57,718 nucleotides of DNA from JAXMBN01 sp046349875 (GCA_046349875.1 JAXMBN010000034.1:1-57718); one strand, 5' to 3'. Counted from the first letter of the stretch, positions 7,917 through 18,536 are shown. The notes: a model not told the origin generated them from the letters alone. Made by a program: numbers and translations.

Positions 7917-10900
7917 ATGATTCGCGTCGTTTCTCTCCTCCTCGTGCATGCCGCTATTCTTACCTTCAACCCTTTCGGTTCCATTGCGCTGGGGCAAGAA
8001 CCGTGGCAAAGGTATCTCGATCAACGAACGCGAAGTCTTACCGCGTCGACCATTCAAGACCTAAAAGAAGTCACGAAAGAAAACTGGGATTCGAAACGGC
8101 TCCAATGGCGCGACGAGCTTCAAGACATGCTTGGGCTCAAACCATGGCCGGCAAAGACGCCTCTCGACGCCAAGATTGAAAAGCGTTGGACCGTCGAAGG
8201 AGTGAAGATTGAAAATCTTCACTTCCAATCGCGGCCAGGACTCTACGTTTGCGGAAACCTTTATCTTCCCGATCGCCCGATTCCTAAAGGAGGCTTTCCA
8301 ACGGTTCTTTACGTTTGCGGGCACGCCAATGTGACGGATGAAGGAAGACTTTTAGGAAACAAAACCGGTTACCATCATCACGGACTGTGGATGGCTAGGC
8401 AGGGCGTCGTTTGTTTCATCATCGATACCATCCAACTTGGAGAACTGCACGGCGAACATCACGGCACCTACAAACTTGGCCGATGGGATTGGATCAGTCG
8501 AGGCTATACACCGGCTGGGGTCGAAGCTTGGAAGGGTATTCGCGCCCTTGATTACCTCGAATCACGACCAGAAGTGGACGCCAAACGCATCGGAATCACG
8601 GGGCGGAGTGGAGGTGGAGCCTATAGTTGGTTTACTGCAGCGCTCGACGATCGTATCCGCGCTGCAGTTCCCGTGGCGGGGATCACAGATCTCCAGAATC
8701 ACATCGTCGATGGATGTGTCGAAGGACATTGCGATTGCATGTATTTTGTCAATGAGTATGGATGGGACTACCCAAAGCTCGCCGCTCTCATCGCCCCAAG
8801 ACCTTTACTGCTCACCAACACCGATTCGGACACCATCTTTCCCTTGGATGGAGTCATGCGCATTCATTGGCTTCTGGCCGATCTTTACAAAACGCTTGGC
8901 AAATCAAATGCCTATGGCGTTCTCGTGGGCCCCGGCCCCCACAAGGATACGCAAGAGCTTCAAGTGGGAGCACTCCGATGGCTCTTGTCCTCGTTGGTTC
9001 ATGCAGAATCGTTGGTGGACTCGGTCGCCAAGAAGGAACTTGCTCCTACCGATCTTGTTTCGTTTCCTAAAGAATCTCCCAAGAACGAAAGTGTGACCAG
9101 CATACCCGAGTGGTTTGTCGCCACTGAATCGCAGCGTCCCGAATCTTCAGACATAGAAACATTGATTCAAAACTATCAAGATCGGCTCTTCCGCAAGCGT
9201 TCCCTCGCGAATTCGACGTTTGTACCGGAAGTCGTTCAATCCGGTGTTCTCGATGGACAGAAATGGTCTTTGCTTCGCTGGGGCGGTGAAGACTCATGGT
9301 CATTTTATGCGTTTCATGTCGAACCGCAAAAGCCCGCTCCGTCAACACGTTCCGTATTCCACATTGGTTTGTGGGACTCATCGATTGATCCGGAAAAACT
9401 TTCCTCGTGGCTAGAACTCGATCGAACAAAGAAGACACTTCATGCAGATGGTGACGCCCATCATTGGGTCGTCTTTCCACGCGGATGGGATAGCGAACGA
9501 TGGGGCGCGGATATCAAGAAACGATTGCAGATTCATCGCCGTTTCTATCTTCTCGGAGAATCGATCGAATCTCTGCAATGGGACGATTGCATGCGATGTC
9601 TGGACTATTTGCAACCCAACGTGGAAGCGAATGGCATCGAGATTCGTGGGTATCATCGATCGTCACCTCTGGCGTGTTTGGTTGCATGGAGTTCCCGACT
9701 CTTGAAGGATCGTCCGATTTCCATCGAATCGATTGCACTGGAGGACTATCCAACGGATGCGCGGTACGCACCGACCCTTCCAGGTTTCAACAAGTGGCTC
9801 ACCTGGGAGCATCTTCAACAAGAAACAGCTCGCTCATTTCCATGCAAATCATACGCTAGCTCGACTCAACCAACGCTTCGAGGCTTGGTCGACACTTCTT
9901 CAAACCCTCAGCAAGCGACGGGCATTCGGATCGTCGAGGTTCAATCGGATCGAGCTACCATTTGGGGTCGCGCCACACGATGGTCGTTGCCCAATCTTGG
10001 TGATCTCGCCTCCGTTCACTTCGCGAAAGAAAACACCAAGAATCCCAAGCAATCATCACAGCCGATTCTTCCAGCTGATGGAACAGCTGGCCTGCGATTC
10101 GCCGTCCCCGGCGTCGATGCGGAATTACGAGTCCGCTATCATCCAAAGGAAAAAGGAACCTGGAAAGAAACGCCATGGGTGGAAGTCCATGAACCAAACG
10201 ACTTTTCCAATCTTTTTGCCCTCAACGATTTAACACCCGACACTTCCTATGATGTTGTGGTTGAATCGCGAGCGATTCCAAGACAAGGATCAACCGCAAC
10301 CCATCCAAACATTTCAACGCAAGGTTCGTTCCGCACGCTTCCACTATCAAATCAAGCCAAAGCGTTTCGCATCGCGATTGGAACATGCCAAGAGTTTGAA
10401 GATCGCGATGGACCTCATGGTTTCGATCTGTATCGAACGCTCTTGCATCGCAAAGTAGATGCCTATTTCTTGGCGGGCGACGTGGTCTACTACGATGCCT
10501 TGGCTCGAAGCGTTCCCCTGGCCCATTACCATTGGCAACGCACGTACTCTTTACCGACCATGCTCCCATTCCACCGTCGCATCCCTACCTACTTCCTCAA
10601 GGATGATCACGATACCTACACCGATGACAGCTGGCCATCGCAGAAGCACGAGTGGACCGATTCCTTCACCTTCGAAGAAGGGCAACGAATCTTCCGCGAG
10701 CAAACGGGGCTTCCAACACCTGCCTACCGAACTCTGCGATTCGGCAAGGATCTCGAAATCTGGTGCTTGGAAGGACGTGACTATCGAAGCCCGAATTCGC
10801 AAAAAGACTCGTCCGAAAAAGCATCTTAGGCGCGGAGCAAAAGAAGTGGCTGCAAACGACTCTACCGCAATCGAATGCTAAATACAAAGTTGTTCTCTCT

Positions 10901-11275
10901 CCAACTCCGATCGTTGGTCCCGACCGCGAGAACAAAAAGGACAACCTTTCGAATTCGAATTTTGCAACGGAAGGGAAAGAAATGCGATCCTGGTTATCGC
11001 AACAGCCCAACACGTTTGTCGTCTGCGGGGATCGCCACTGGCAATACCATAGCATTGATCCTCAAACAGGGTTGCAAGAGTTTTCCGTTGGTCCGGTCAG
11101 CAACCGACACGCAGGTGGTTGGAAGCAAGAAGACTTCCGAAAGGACTACCATCAGTTCCTACGCGTCGGTGGTGGATATCTCGAATTGCAACTCGACTAC
11201 AACGGTGACCAAGCCAAATTGAAAGTTCTACACCTCGATCCTTATGGCGAGATCATGCATGAAGTGGACCGTTAA
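7917..11275 (+). pseudogene. Esterase-PhoD fusion, one frame break
   Basis: Frame-corrected product of about 1119 residues. ATG at 7917 is preferred over an upstream ATG at 7824 because it begins a signal peptide (MIRVVSLLLVHAAIL) and has AGGAA eight bases before it. The N-terminal 380 residues are an alpha/beta hydrolase of the acetyl-xylan-esterase type with nucleophile GRSGG (S231), acid in NTDSDTIFP and histidine in GPHKDT. A degenerate hydrolase-like middle follows. From about residue 660 it is a PhoD phosphodiesterase/phosphatase with its beta-sandwich entry and metal motifs AGDVVYYD and KDDHD. The frame stops at 10827-10829 (TAG), but the next frame continues with ILGAEQKKWL, SPTPIVGPDR and GDRHWQY. 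The two join at GAAAAAGC (about 10815), consistent with one missing A. Confidence 0.8.
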
Positions 11276-11294
11276 AGGCAGGACGAAAGCGCGA

Positions 11295-12546
11295 TCACGA
11301 CTGCATCGCAGCGGCTTCTTCGCGCTCTAGTTCCTCAATCAACGGCCAAAGTTCGTCGACTCCATCATGGAATAGATTTCCGATGAGAATGTCGGTGATC
11401 AAGCCCTTCTTGTCTGGGTTCTTGCGGACGAGCTTGCCGAAGTTGAGTCCATCGTAGAAAGCACATACGAGACGCCGCATGCGATCCATGCCTTTGACGT
11501 ATTCCGATTCCCAGCGTCGCAAGCGTTGCTCACTGGGGTCCTGGGCGTCGAGTGCGTCAGCGATGGAATCGCCAGCCAATACTCCGGACTGAAGCGCCAG
11601 AAGGATTCCTGACGAATAGAGAGGATCGAGGAAGCCGTAGGCATCCCCCACCAAAACCCAACCATCTCCAGCGCACTGTGTCGATTGGTAAGAGTATTCT
11701 TTTTGAGCTCGAAAGACATCGCATCGCGTTGCGTTTTCTAGCTTGGGTTGCAACCCTGGACAACGCGCTACCTCTTCAAAGTAAATCGTTTCCAAATCTT
11801 TGGAGGCTCGATTTTGAAACAGGTAGTCATAAGAAGCCACGACACCCACGCTTACGATGTCATCTTGAAGAGGAATGTACCAGAACCATCCCTTCTTCCC
11901 TTCGGTCTGAAGAACGATCGTCGCCCCTTCGTCGATTCCATTTTCTCGCTTTGCACCTTTCCAATAGGTCCACAAAGCCGCTTTCTTAAGGACTGGGTCC
12001 CACTGTCGCAGTCCCAAGCGATCGATCATCATCGACGATTGGCCACTCGCGTCGACCACAACGCTGGCTCGCACTTCTTGTTCTGCTTGCCCCTCGATCT
12101 TGACCCGAACACCGACAGCTCGCGTTCCTTCGAAGATGGTTTCGAGAACCCGAGCTCCTTCGATGGCTGTGACCCCGTGCTCGCGAGGCGTTCTCAATCA
12201 TCATTTGATCGAACTCAGCCCGACGCACCTGCCAGGTTTGGCTTCGTTGATGAGGATCATGTTCTGCAAAATAGAAAGGTTCGGAGAGACCCGTCTCCGA
12301 GATAAATTGGACCGAATATTTCTTGATGAAAGGACTTCCTTTCATCTTGTCGATCATGCCGATCCGTTCCAGCGTGTCGAAAGTATGGGGGATGAGCGAT
12401 TCGCCGATATGGAATCGAGGGAAATGATCGCGTTCAAAGATGACGACGCGATAACCCCGTTGGGCCAGGATCGTCGCCACGCTACACCCAGCGGGCCCAC
12501 CTCCAATTACCACGACATCCACGGAACCGATCGCGCTGGCAATCAT
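11295..12546 (-). pseudogene. FAD-dependent oxidoreductase, one frame break
   Basis: A flavoprotein of the geranylgeranyl-reductase/tryptophan-halogenase superfamily, about 417 residues once repaired. The N-terminal part has the dinucleotide motif VIGGGPAGCSVA and the FHIGESLIP segment. The second part, in another frame, has VVDASGQSSMMIDRLG and the second FAD motif VLVGDAYGFLDP. They join at GAGAACGCCTCGCGAGCAC (about 12177-12195), where one extra base turns ENAREHGV into a shifted frame. The final 19 bp separate it from the convergent PhoD gene. Related planctomycete enzymes are annotated only as NAD(P)/FAD-dependent oxidoreductases, so the substrate is unknown. Whether the break is real or a sequencing error cannot be decided here. 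Confidence 0.75.
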
Positions 12547-12831
12547 GCTCTGATTCTCCTCTTCGAAATGTTCATGGCCGAACTACGGATCCCAACCGGA
12601 TTCAACGCAGCATCTCTTTGGTCACCGTTTCGCAGAGCAGTCCGATGCGCCAAAATCACAACTTGAAAAGCTCGCTGAATCCTCTCGCCTCATATACGAT
12701 ACCGCTGCAAACACCCCCGAAGGGAGCAGGTACACGTTTAAACAATATCTGTTGCAACAACTATTGTCCAGCAAGAAATCTCCGAGAAAAACGCGATCTT
12801 GCGGAGAAAAATGGCGACCGGCCTGCGAAAA

Positions 12832-14121
12832 TTAGGCCTTGGAAACGATGGCTTTCGGATTGGGAACGGCCTGCATGGCGTTTCGCGTATCGACGATCAG
12901 CGGCACCCAATCGCCCAAGGCGGAATAATCAACGCATGCATGAGCTGTTGCAATCAAGGCCAAGTCGAAGGAACCGACTTGTGCAGCACTCCACTCGATA
13001 CAGGTTTTGCCTGCCCACTGCGGGTGCTCGCGAGTCCGAGGGATCTGGGCCACATACGGGTCATAGTACTCGATCTCTGCTCCCATTTCCGCCAAGCGAT
13101 CCATCAGTACAAAGCTCGGCGATTCTCGCACATCATCGACATTGGCTTTGTAGGAAATCCCCAACATCAAAATGCGACTCCCACGAACGGCTTTCTTCTG
13201 CGCGTTCAAGGCTTCAAACACTTTGTGCACGACCCACGCAGGCATCGACGTATTGATCTCTCCTGCGAGCTCGATGAACCGCGTGTTCTGACCATATTCA
13301 CGCGCCTTCCAGGTCAGGTAAAAGGGATCGATGGGAATGCAATGCCCACCTAGGCCCGGACCGGGATAGAACGGCATATAGCCGAACGGCTTTGTCTTAG
13401 CCGCCTGAATCACTTCCCACACATCAATCCCCATGGCCGAATAAACAATCTTGAGTTCATTGACCAATGCAATGTTGACACTTCGAAAGATGTTTTCGAG
13501 CAACTTGGTTGCCTCGGCAGCCCGACAACTCGACATCGGTATGACTTGCTTGACCGCCTTCAGATAGAGGTCGCAAGCCTTTTGTAGGCAGGCAGGCGTC
13601 AACCCTCCGACGACCTTGGGAATCTCGGCCACCTTGCTTGCCGGGTTCCCTGGATCTTCGCGTTCGGGCGAATAAGCCAAGTGAAAATCGATGCCAGCTT
13701 TGAGTCCCGATCCTTCTTCCAGCACACTCTTCAAATCTTCGTCGGTCGTCCCAGGATAGGTCGTTGATTCGAGCACTACCACCATACCCGAGTGAAGATA
13801 GGGGGCCATTGCGCGTCCCGTTTCGAGCACATACGAAATATCGGGCTCTCGATTTTTGTTGAGTGGCGTGGGCACGCAAATCAATACCGCACTGCACTCG
13901 CGGAGTTTGGCGAAATCCACACTCGCATCGAATCGTTTTGAGGAAACATGCGCGGCGATATCTTCCGCTTTGATATGGTGTATGTACGATTGCCCCGCCA
14001 AAAGCGCATCGACCTTCTTTGGATCGATATCGAGTCCGAGCACGCGACTTCCACATTTTGCAAACTGCAAACACAGCGGAAGTCCTACGTATCCCAATCC
14101 AATTACGGCCAAATCGTACAT
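12832..14121 (-). CDS. Nucleotide-sugar 6-dehydrogenase (WbpA/WecC type)
   Basis: A 429-residue enzyme oxidising the C6 hydroxyl of a UDP-hexose or UDP-N-acetylhexosamine to a carboxylate with NAD. ATG at 14121 is chosen over an in-frame ATG at 14205 because it begins the Rossmann fold directly (MYDLAVIGLGYVGLP). The central domain has AYSPEREDPGNP, typical of the UDP-GlcNAc/UDP-ManNAc branch. The catalytic cysteine is C261 in GPGLGGHCIPIDP. The C-terminal domain has GISYKANVDDVRESP. It lies downstream of rfbA, the reductase and rfbB on the same strand, so it supplies a uronic acid for the same glycan. Exact substrate (UDP-Glc versus UDP-GlcNAc) is inferred from the motif only. Confidence 0.88.
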   Translation of the reverse strand: MYDLAVIGLGYVGLPLCLQFAKCGSRVLGLDIDPKKVDALLAGQSYIHHIKAEDIAAHVSSKRFDASVDFAKLRECSAVLICVPTPLNKNREPDISYVLETGRAMAPYLHSGMVVVLESTTYPGTTDEDLKSVLEEGSGLKAGIDFHLAYSPEREDPGNPASKVAEIPKVVGGLTPACLQKACDLYLKAVKQVIPMSSCRAAEATKLLENIFRSVNIALVNELKIVYSAMGIDVWEVIQAAKTKPFGYMPFYPGPGLGGHCIPIDPFYLTWKAREYGQNTRFIELAGEINTSMPAWVVHKVFEALNAQKKAVRGSRILMLGISYKANVDDVRESPSFVLMDRLAEMGAEIEYYDPYVAQIPRTREHPQWAGKTCIEWSAAQVGSFDLALIATAHACVDYSALGDWVPLIVDTRNAMQAVPNPKAIVSKA

Positions 14122-14244
14122 CGTGCTACTTTCTAAACCAAACCTTCTACCGTTCATTCGAAGTTTGCACAAAGGTGAGCAATGCATCACCCTTTGCGAA
14201 ACCACGGCTTTTTATGCGCCACCAATCGCTTAAGGCAAGTGGAT

Positions 14245-15114
14245 TCAACTGGTTCGTTTCAAGTTGAGCAAGTAACGGCCATAGTCATTGTTGTATTCCA
14301 TGGCTAACTTACGAACCTGAGCCTCATCGATAAAGCCTTGCACCCACGCAATCTCTTCCAAGCAAGCAATCTTGAGCCCCTGACGCTTTTCGACGGCGGC
14401 CACAAAATTGCATGCATCTAACAACGAGTCTTTCGTTCCGGTATCGAGCCATGCAAAGCCTCGCGAAAATTTCTGTACACGAAGTTGCTTGGCGGCTAGA
14501 TAATGACGATTCACATCGGTGATCTCAAGCTCACCGCGAGCCGATGGCTTCAGTCCCTTGGCGATTGCGATGACCTGGTTATCGTAAAAGTATAACCCCG
14601 GCACTGCAAACTGACTCTTCGGTTGCTTAGGCTTCTCTTCGATGGAAATCGCGTTTCCTGTATCGTCAAACTCGACGACGCCATAACGTTCAGGATCGAG
14701 TACATGGTATCCAAACAGCGTGGCCCCAGCGGCTTGATGAGCCGCATCTTGCAAGATTTTCCGGAAGCCCTGCCCATAGAAAATGTTGTCCCCCAAGACC
14801 AACGCGACCCGATCTTGTCCGATAAAGGATTCACCAATCAAAAAGGCTTGAGCCAATCCTTCAGGCTTCGGCTGTGCGGCATACCGAAGGCGCAATCCCC
14901 ATTGGCTGCCGTCGCCCAACAGACGTTCGAACGAAGGAAGATCGAGCGGGGTTGAGATGATCAAGATGTCGCGAATACCCGCCAACATCAATGTCGAAAG
15001 GGGATAATAAATCATAGGCTTGTCATAGACGGGAAGCAGCTGCTTGCTCACTGCTTTCGTCATAGGATGCAAACGCGATCCCGTTCCACCTGCCAAGACA
15101 ATCCCTTTCAACAT
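14245..15114 (-). CDS. rfbA: Glucose-1-phosphate thymidylyltransferase
   Basis: A 289-residue enzyme making dTDP-glucose from dTTP and glucose-1-phosphate, the first step of dTDP-rhamnose synthesis. The signature LAGGTGSRLHPMTKAVSKQ is near the N-terminus and the LPVYDKPMIYYPLS segment follows. The length matches RmlA. It sits 70 bp downstream of the reductase gene and two genes downstream of rfbB, on the same strand. Cytoplasmic. The usual allosteric site cannot be judged from sequence alone. Confidence 0.95.
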   Translation of the reverse strand: MLKGIVLAGGTGSRLHPMTKAVSKQLLPVYDKPMIYYPLSTLMLAGIRDILIISTPLDLPSFERLLGDGSQWGLRLRYAAQPKPEGLAQAFLIGESFIGQDRVALVLGDNIFYGQGFRKILQDAAHQAAGATLFGYHVLDPERYGVVEFDDTGNAISIEEKPKQPKSQFAVPGLYFYDNQVIAIAKGLKPSARGELEITDVNRHYLAAKQLRVQKFSRGFAWLDTGTKDSLLDACNFVAAVEKRQGLKIACLEEIAWVQGFIDEAQVRKLAMEYNNDYGRYLLNLKRTS

Positions 15115-15184
15115 GATTCAATCCTCTGCCTTGGAACGGTGTGACGGAATGTGTTGCGAGGCAACAACGGACTCGTGCAATCGT

Positions 15185-16057
15185 TTACTTTCGCCATGAC
15201 ATTAGCGCCTGCTCGACCGCTTCATGGACCTCTCGAAGATCGATTCCCAACGCTCGGATCTTCTCATTGTTGAGCACGCAGTTGGATCTCGGCGCTACCG
15301 CAGCGACCTGCATGAACTCCTGCTCGCTCTCAAAAAAGCGAAATGCCTTTTGGGGACGAAGATGCTTTTCAATCAGAGCGACAACTTCGCGGGTGGTAAT
15401 CGATCCCGTGTTGACAATATTGTAGATTCCAAAAGGTGCACGAAGTGCCCAAGACCTCCAACAGGCATCCACGAACGCTTCGAGTTCGGAAATAGAATTG
15501 CGCGCATCGAGCAATCGATCGTAACGCATCACTTTGGAAAGATAGTTTCGCGAGGAATCTACATTGGAGAAAGGGATCCGCAGTCGCCATATGTAGATGC
15601 CTGGAATACCTTGAAGCATCTCCTCGCCGAGAGCTTTTGATCCTGAGTAGAAACTGCAGGGGCTGGATCGAAACGAAAAGTTGGGCAAGTCCTCTTCTTT
15701 GAATCCACCAGAGGGGCCGTTTCCATTGTAGATACACCCAGAGGAAACATGTCCCCATGGCACTTGCAAATCGGTACACACGCGAGCGATTCGACCAGGC
15801 AATACTGCATTGCCTTCCAAGCATGCATCCTTTTGGGTCTCGCAAGCGTCAACATTGGGCTTCCCTGTAAAGCCGGCAGCGTTGATGACAAACGATGGCC
15901 GAACTTCTTGCATCAGTGCTCGCAGCGCACCTTCCTGCGTGTAGTCGATTTCTGCACGTCTCGGTGCAATGCATTCGACATCGAGTTTTTCCAACAAACC
16001 CAGAAAGGCACTACCGATGTAACCTGATCCACCCAGCAATAAGATCCGTTCCATCAT
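15185..16057 (-). CDS. NRS/ER-like 3,5-epimerase/4-reductase
   Basis: A 290-residue SDR protein with NAD(P) motif LLLGGSGYIG and YSGSK catalytic pair. Beyond RmlD-type features it has a set of segments I associate with plant and mimivirus NRS/ER enzymes: INAAGFTGKPNVDACE, SSGCIYNG, GFKEEDLPNF, YNIVNTG and VAAVAPRSN. Those single proteins perform both the 3,5-epimerisation and the 4-reduction that give NDP-rhamnose. There is no separate rfbC gene here, which fits. ATG at 16057 is preferred: it lies 5 bp after the rfbB stop and has GGGAG eight bases upstream. The alternative is an ordinary RmlD-like reductase with rfbC elsewhere. Confidence 0.75.
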   Translation of the reverse strand: MMERILLLGGSGYIGSAFLGLLEKLDVECIAPRRAEIDYTQEGALRALMQEVRPSFVINAAGFTGKPNVDACETQKDACLEGNAVLPGRIARVCTDLQVPWGHVSSGCIYNGNGPSGGFKEEDLPNFSFRSSPCSFYSGSKALGEEMLQGIPGIYIWRLRIPFSNVDSSRNYLSKVMRYDRLLDARNSISELEAFVDACWRSWALRAPFGIYNIVNTGSITTREVVALIEKHLRPQKAFRFFESEQEFMQVAAVAPRSNCVLNNEKIRALGIDLREVHEAVEQALMSWRK

Positions 16058-16062
16058 CGAGC

Positions 16063-17118
16063 TCACTCCCAGCATCCTTGGCGTTCGAGCCGATAACTAC
16101 CGTCGAGAATCGCTTGCCACCACGCGGTGTTTTCAAGGTACCACAAAACCGTATCTCGAAATCCTTGTGGTGGATTCACCGAAGCTTTCCAGCCCACTTC
16201 TCGCTCCACTTTGGAAGGGTCGATGGCATATCGTTGGTCGTGTCCAGGTCGATCCGCCACGAAAGTGATGAGGTCACCATAGCTTCCGGAAGCTCGCGGG
16301 CGTTCGTCATCCAAGATCTGGCAGATTGTCTTTACGACCTGCAGATTGGTCATTTCGTGATGACCACCAATAACGTATGTTTCACCACAACGACCTCGAT
16401 CGAGAACCCCTTCTAAGGCTCGACAATGATCGAGAACGTACAACCAATCGCGAATATTCGATCCCTGCCCATACACAGGAATCGGTTCATTCTTAAGCGC
16501 TTTTAGAATGATGACAGGGATCAGCTTTTCGGGAAATTGGTAAGGGCCATAGTTGTTAGAACAGTTGGTGATCAGGACCGGCAAACCATAGGTGTGATAC
16601 CATGCTCTCGCCAAGTGATCTGCACCAGCTTTGCTGGCCGAGTAGGGTGAATGAGGATCATAGGGCGATTGTTCGGTAAAGAAACCGGTGGAACCTAGGG
16701 ATCCATAAACTTCATCGGTCGACACGTGGACGAACCGAAAGTCCGACTTGGCTGGCTCGCTTAATGATCGCCAATACTGACAAGCATGGTCAAGCAATTG
16801 AAACGTACCGAGGACATTCGTTTGAATGAATTGCTCGGGCGTATCGATGCTTCGGTCGACATGGCTTTCCGCAGCCAAATGCATGATCGCGTTTGGCTCA
16901 AACGATCGAATTGCTTTAGCTACCGACTCGCCATCGACAAGGTCAAGTTGCTGAAATGCATATTGCGGATGGCTGGAACAGTCCGACAAGGAAGCCAAGT
17001 TCCCTGCGTAGGTTAGCTTGTCGAGATTCAGGATCCAATGACCGTTCCCAAGCAGATGCCGAACGAGATTGGACCCAATGAATCCTGCTCCCCCTGTAAT
17101 GATGATCCGCTTTTCCAC
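16063..17118 (-). CDS. rfbB: dTDP-glucose 4,6-dehydratase
   Basis: A 351-residue extended SDR enzyme converting dTDP-glucose to dTDP-4-keto-6-deoxyglucose with bound NAD. It has GGAGFIGSN (9-17), HLAAESHVDRSI, the STDEVYG active-site strand, the YSASK catalytic motif, and NCSNNYGPYQFPEKLIP, all hallmarks of RmlB. It is the first gene of the minus-strand sugar cluster; the 5-bp gap to the next gene suggests translational coupling. The terminator of the upstream DUF3500 gene lies about 100 bp before it, so it probably has its own promoter between 17119 and 17217. Confidence 0.95.
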   Translation of the reverse strand: MEKRIIITGGAGFIGSNLVRHLLGNGHWILNLDKLTYAGNLASLSDCSSHPQYAFQQLDLVDGESVAKAIRSFEPNAIMHLAAESHVDRSIDTPEQFIQTNVLGTFQLLDHACQYWRSLSEPAKSDFRFVHVSTDEVYGSLGSTGFFTEQSPYDPHSPYSASKAGADHLARAWYHTYGLPVLITNCSNNYGPYQFPEKLIPVIILKALKNEPIPVYGQGSNIRDWLYVLDHCRALEGVLDRGRCGETYVIGGHHEMTNLQVVKTICQILDDERPRASGSYGDLITFVADRPGHDQRYAIDPSKVEREVGWKASVNPPQGFRDTVLWYLENTAWWQAILDGSYRLERQGCWE

Positions 17119-17217
17119 TGCACTTACCTAACTGTCTCGTTGAACGATTCCTTTTTCCCATACGGTGCGATCCCAGGGAGGTTCGCTTGTCCTTCCCGAA
17201 ATGGCCCGATCCCTAAG

Positions 17218-17254
17218 AAAAAAGGGAGCCAAACGAAAATCTTCGTTCGCTCCC
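17218..17254 (-). terminator. Intrinsic terminator of DUF3500 gene
   Basis: On the minus strand, GGGAGC...GCTCCC (17249-17254 with 17224-17229) encloses a second complementary pair, AACGAA/TTCGTT, and is followed directly by six T (17223-17218). This is a strong rho-independent terminator placed just after the DUF3500 stop and before rfbB. Confidence 0.85.
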
Positions 17255-17283
17255 TCTCTATTTTATCGGAGAAACTCGAAAAC

Positions 17284-18318
17284 CTACTTGATCGGCAAGT
17301 TGAAATCTCCGGTTAGATCATGCCAAACACAGTGGATGTGGTTGGCAGGATTTCCAGCGGCGTCCGCTTGCACATTGACAAACTCGATCAAAAAGGTCGA
17401 GCCTTGGATGGCGTAATAGTGGCCAATGCCTGGCTCCTCGGCTCCCATCCATGCAAAGGTGACATTGTCGAATCCGGCTCCTTCAATCAACTTCCATCGC
17501 TCCGCCGCAACTTCGGTTCGCATCGATGCACAATAGGTATCGATCAGCTTTCGGAGCATTTGCTTTTGTGGTTCTTGAAGCTTGCTTGCCGCAATGCCTT
17601 TGGCAGGTTCGACCTTTGGTTGAGCTCCTGCGGCATTGATAATGTCCTTGGGTGCAGCTGCAGCTACAACAGCAACCTTCTTTTGCTCGGCGTTCATCGA
17701 CTTCAAGAGCTCAAAGCCGAGTTGCTCTTCTGCCGCAAGGACTCGCAATCCTTCGGGGAAACGATCGCCATACGATTTCTTGAGAGTCGCTGGGTTGGAT
17801 GCAAAAAACTGAGGAGCTGCATCGACTACTTTGTTCTTCTCGATCACAAAGTTCAACGATAGATGGTGACCTTCAATGCTGACGCCCCATGTCCCTTCGG
17901 TCGAAGGCTTGCCATAAACGGTGAAGTAATACTTCTCAGGATTGCGGCGCTCGTGCGAGTTAGGTCCTTCCAATTGCCGGAGCACATTTTCCAAATCCAT
18001 AATCTTCCGAGACTTGTCAAAGCCCGCTTGGCTGACGATCGATTTCAACAATTGAAGCGCAGCGGCCTTCTGCGCTTCATTCATATGCATGAGAGGCATT
18101 CCCTTGCGAGTCTCGAGGGGAATGAAAGCCCAATTGACGCGTTCAGGACTATCGTAGCTCAATTCTGCTTTCGCTCGTTGCTCATCCGTAAGCGAACTCA
18201 AGTACGCCGTGGCAGAGGCTTCGATCGATGCAACAGGCTTGTCATCTGCCACCGTCCAAGAACGCAAACAAAGAACGGCCAGCAAGAGGGCGGGAAGAAT
18301 TCCAAAGACGACGCGCAT
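17284..18318 (-). CDS. DUF3500 family secreted protein
   Basis: A 344-residue protein with a signal peptide (MRVVFGILPALLLAVL). The longer in-frame ATG at 18549 would add 77 residues with no conserved character and would run into pfkA, so 18318 is used. The body contains DUF3500 features: YFTVYGKP, WGVSIEGHHLSLNF and, near the C-terminus, YYAIQGSTFLIEFVN with NHIHCVWHD. The histidines suggest metal binding, but DUF3500 has no proven activity that I can name. It follows pfkA at a 219-bp gap and ends in an intrinsic terminator, so it is probably its own transcript. Confidence 0.85.
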   Translation of the reverse strand: MRVVFGILPALLLAVLCLRSWTVADDKPVASIEASATAYLSSLTDEQRAKAELSYDSPERVNWAFIPLETRKGMPLMHMNEAQKAAALQLLKSIVSQAGFDKSRKIMDLENVLRQLEGPNSHERRNPEKYYFTVYGKPSTEGTWGVSIEGHHLSLNFVIEKNKVVDAAPQFFASNPATLKKSYGDRFPEGLRVLAAEEQLGFELLKSMNAEQKKVAVVAAAAPKDIINAAGAQPKVEPAKGIAASKLQEPQKQMLRKLIDTYCASMRTEVAAERWKLIEGAGFDNVTFAWMGAEEPGIGHYYAIQGSTFLIEFVNVQADAAGNPANHIHCVWHDLTGDFNLPIK

Positions 18319-18536
18319 GAGGCACTCCGAAAGGCATGGGAGGGAATAGGAAGGTTGAGAACTTCCCACATTGTAACCAAAGTCGCCGTCCCGCGCAGAA
18401 CCCCTCGAGTTCCCATCACCTGTGCATCGTCTTTGGCATCTCTTGCGATTCTCGCTGAGCGGCATCAAGAACCGTGCTGTCCGAGATCTCGCCTGAATCG
18501 ATCCAATCGAATCTTCTAATAAAGATCCTGCGGAAC

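Noticed and set aside
10799..10829. Programmed -1 frameshift in the PhoD fusion
   Set aside because: The A5 run is preceded by G and the codon phasing is not X XXY YYZ; no stimulatory structure was noticed just downstream. A sequence error or real indel is simpler.
12680..12760. Regulatory palindrome around GTTGCAAC
   Set aside because: Only eight bases, with no extended symmetry or position relative to a clear promoter.
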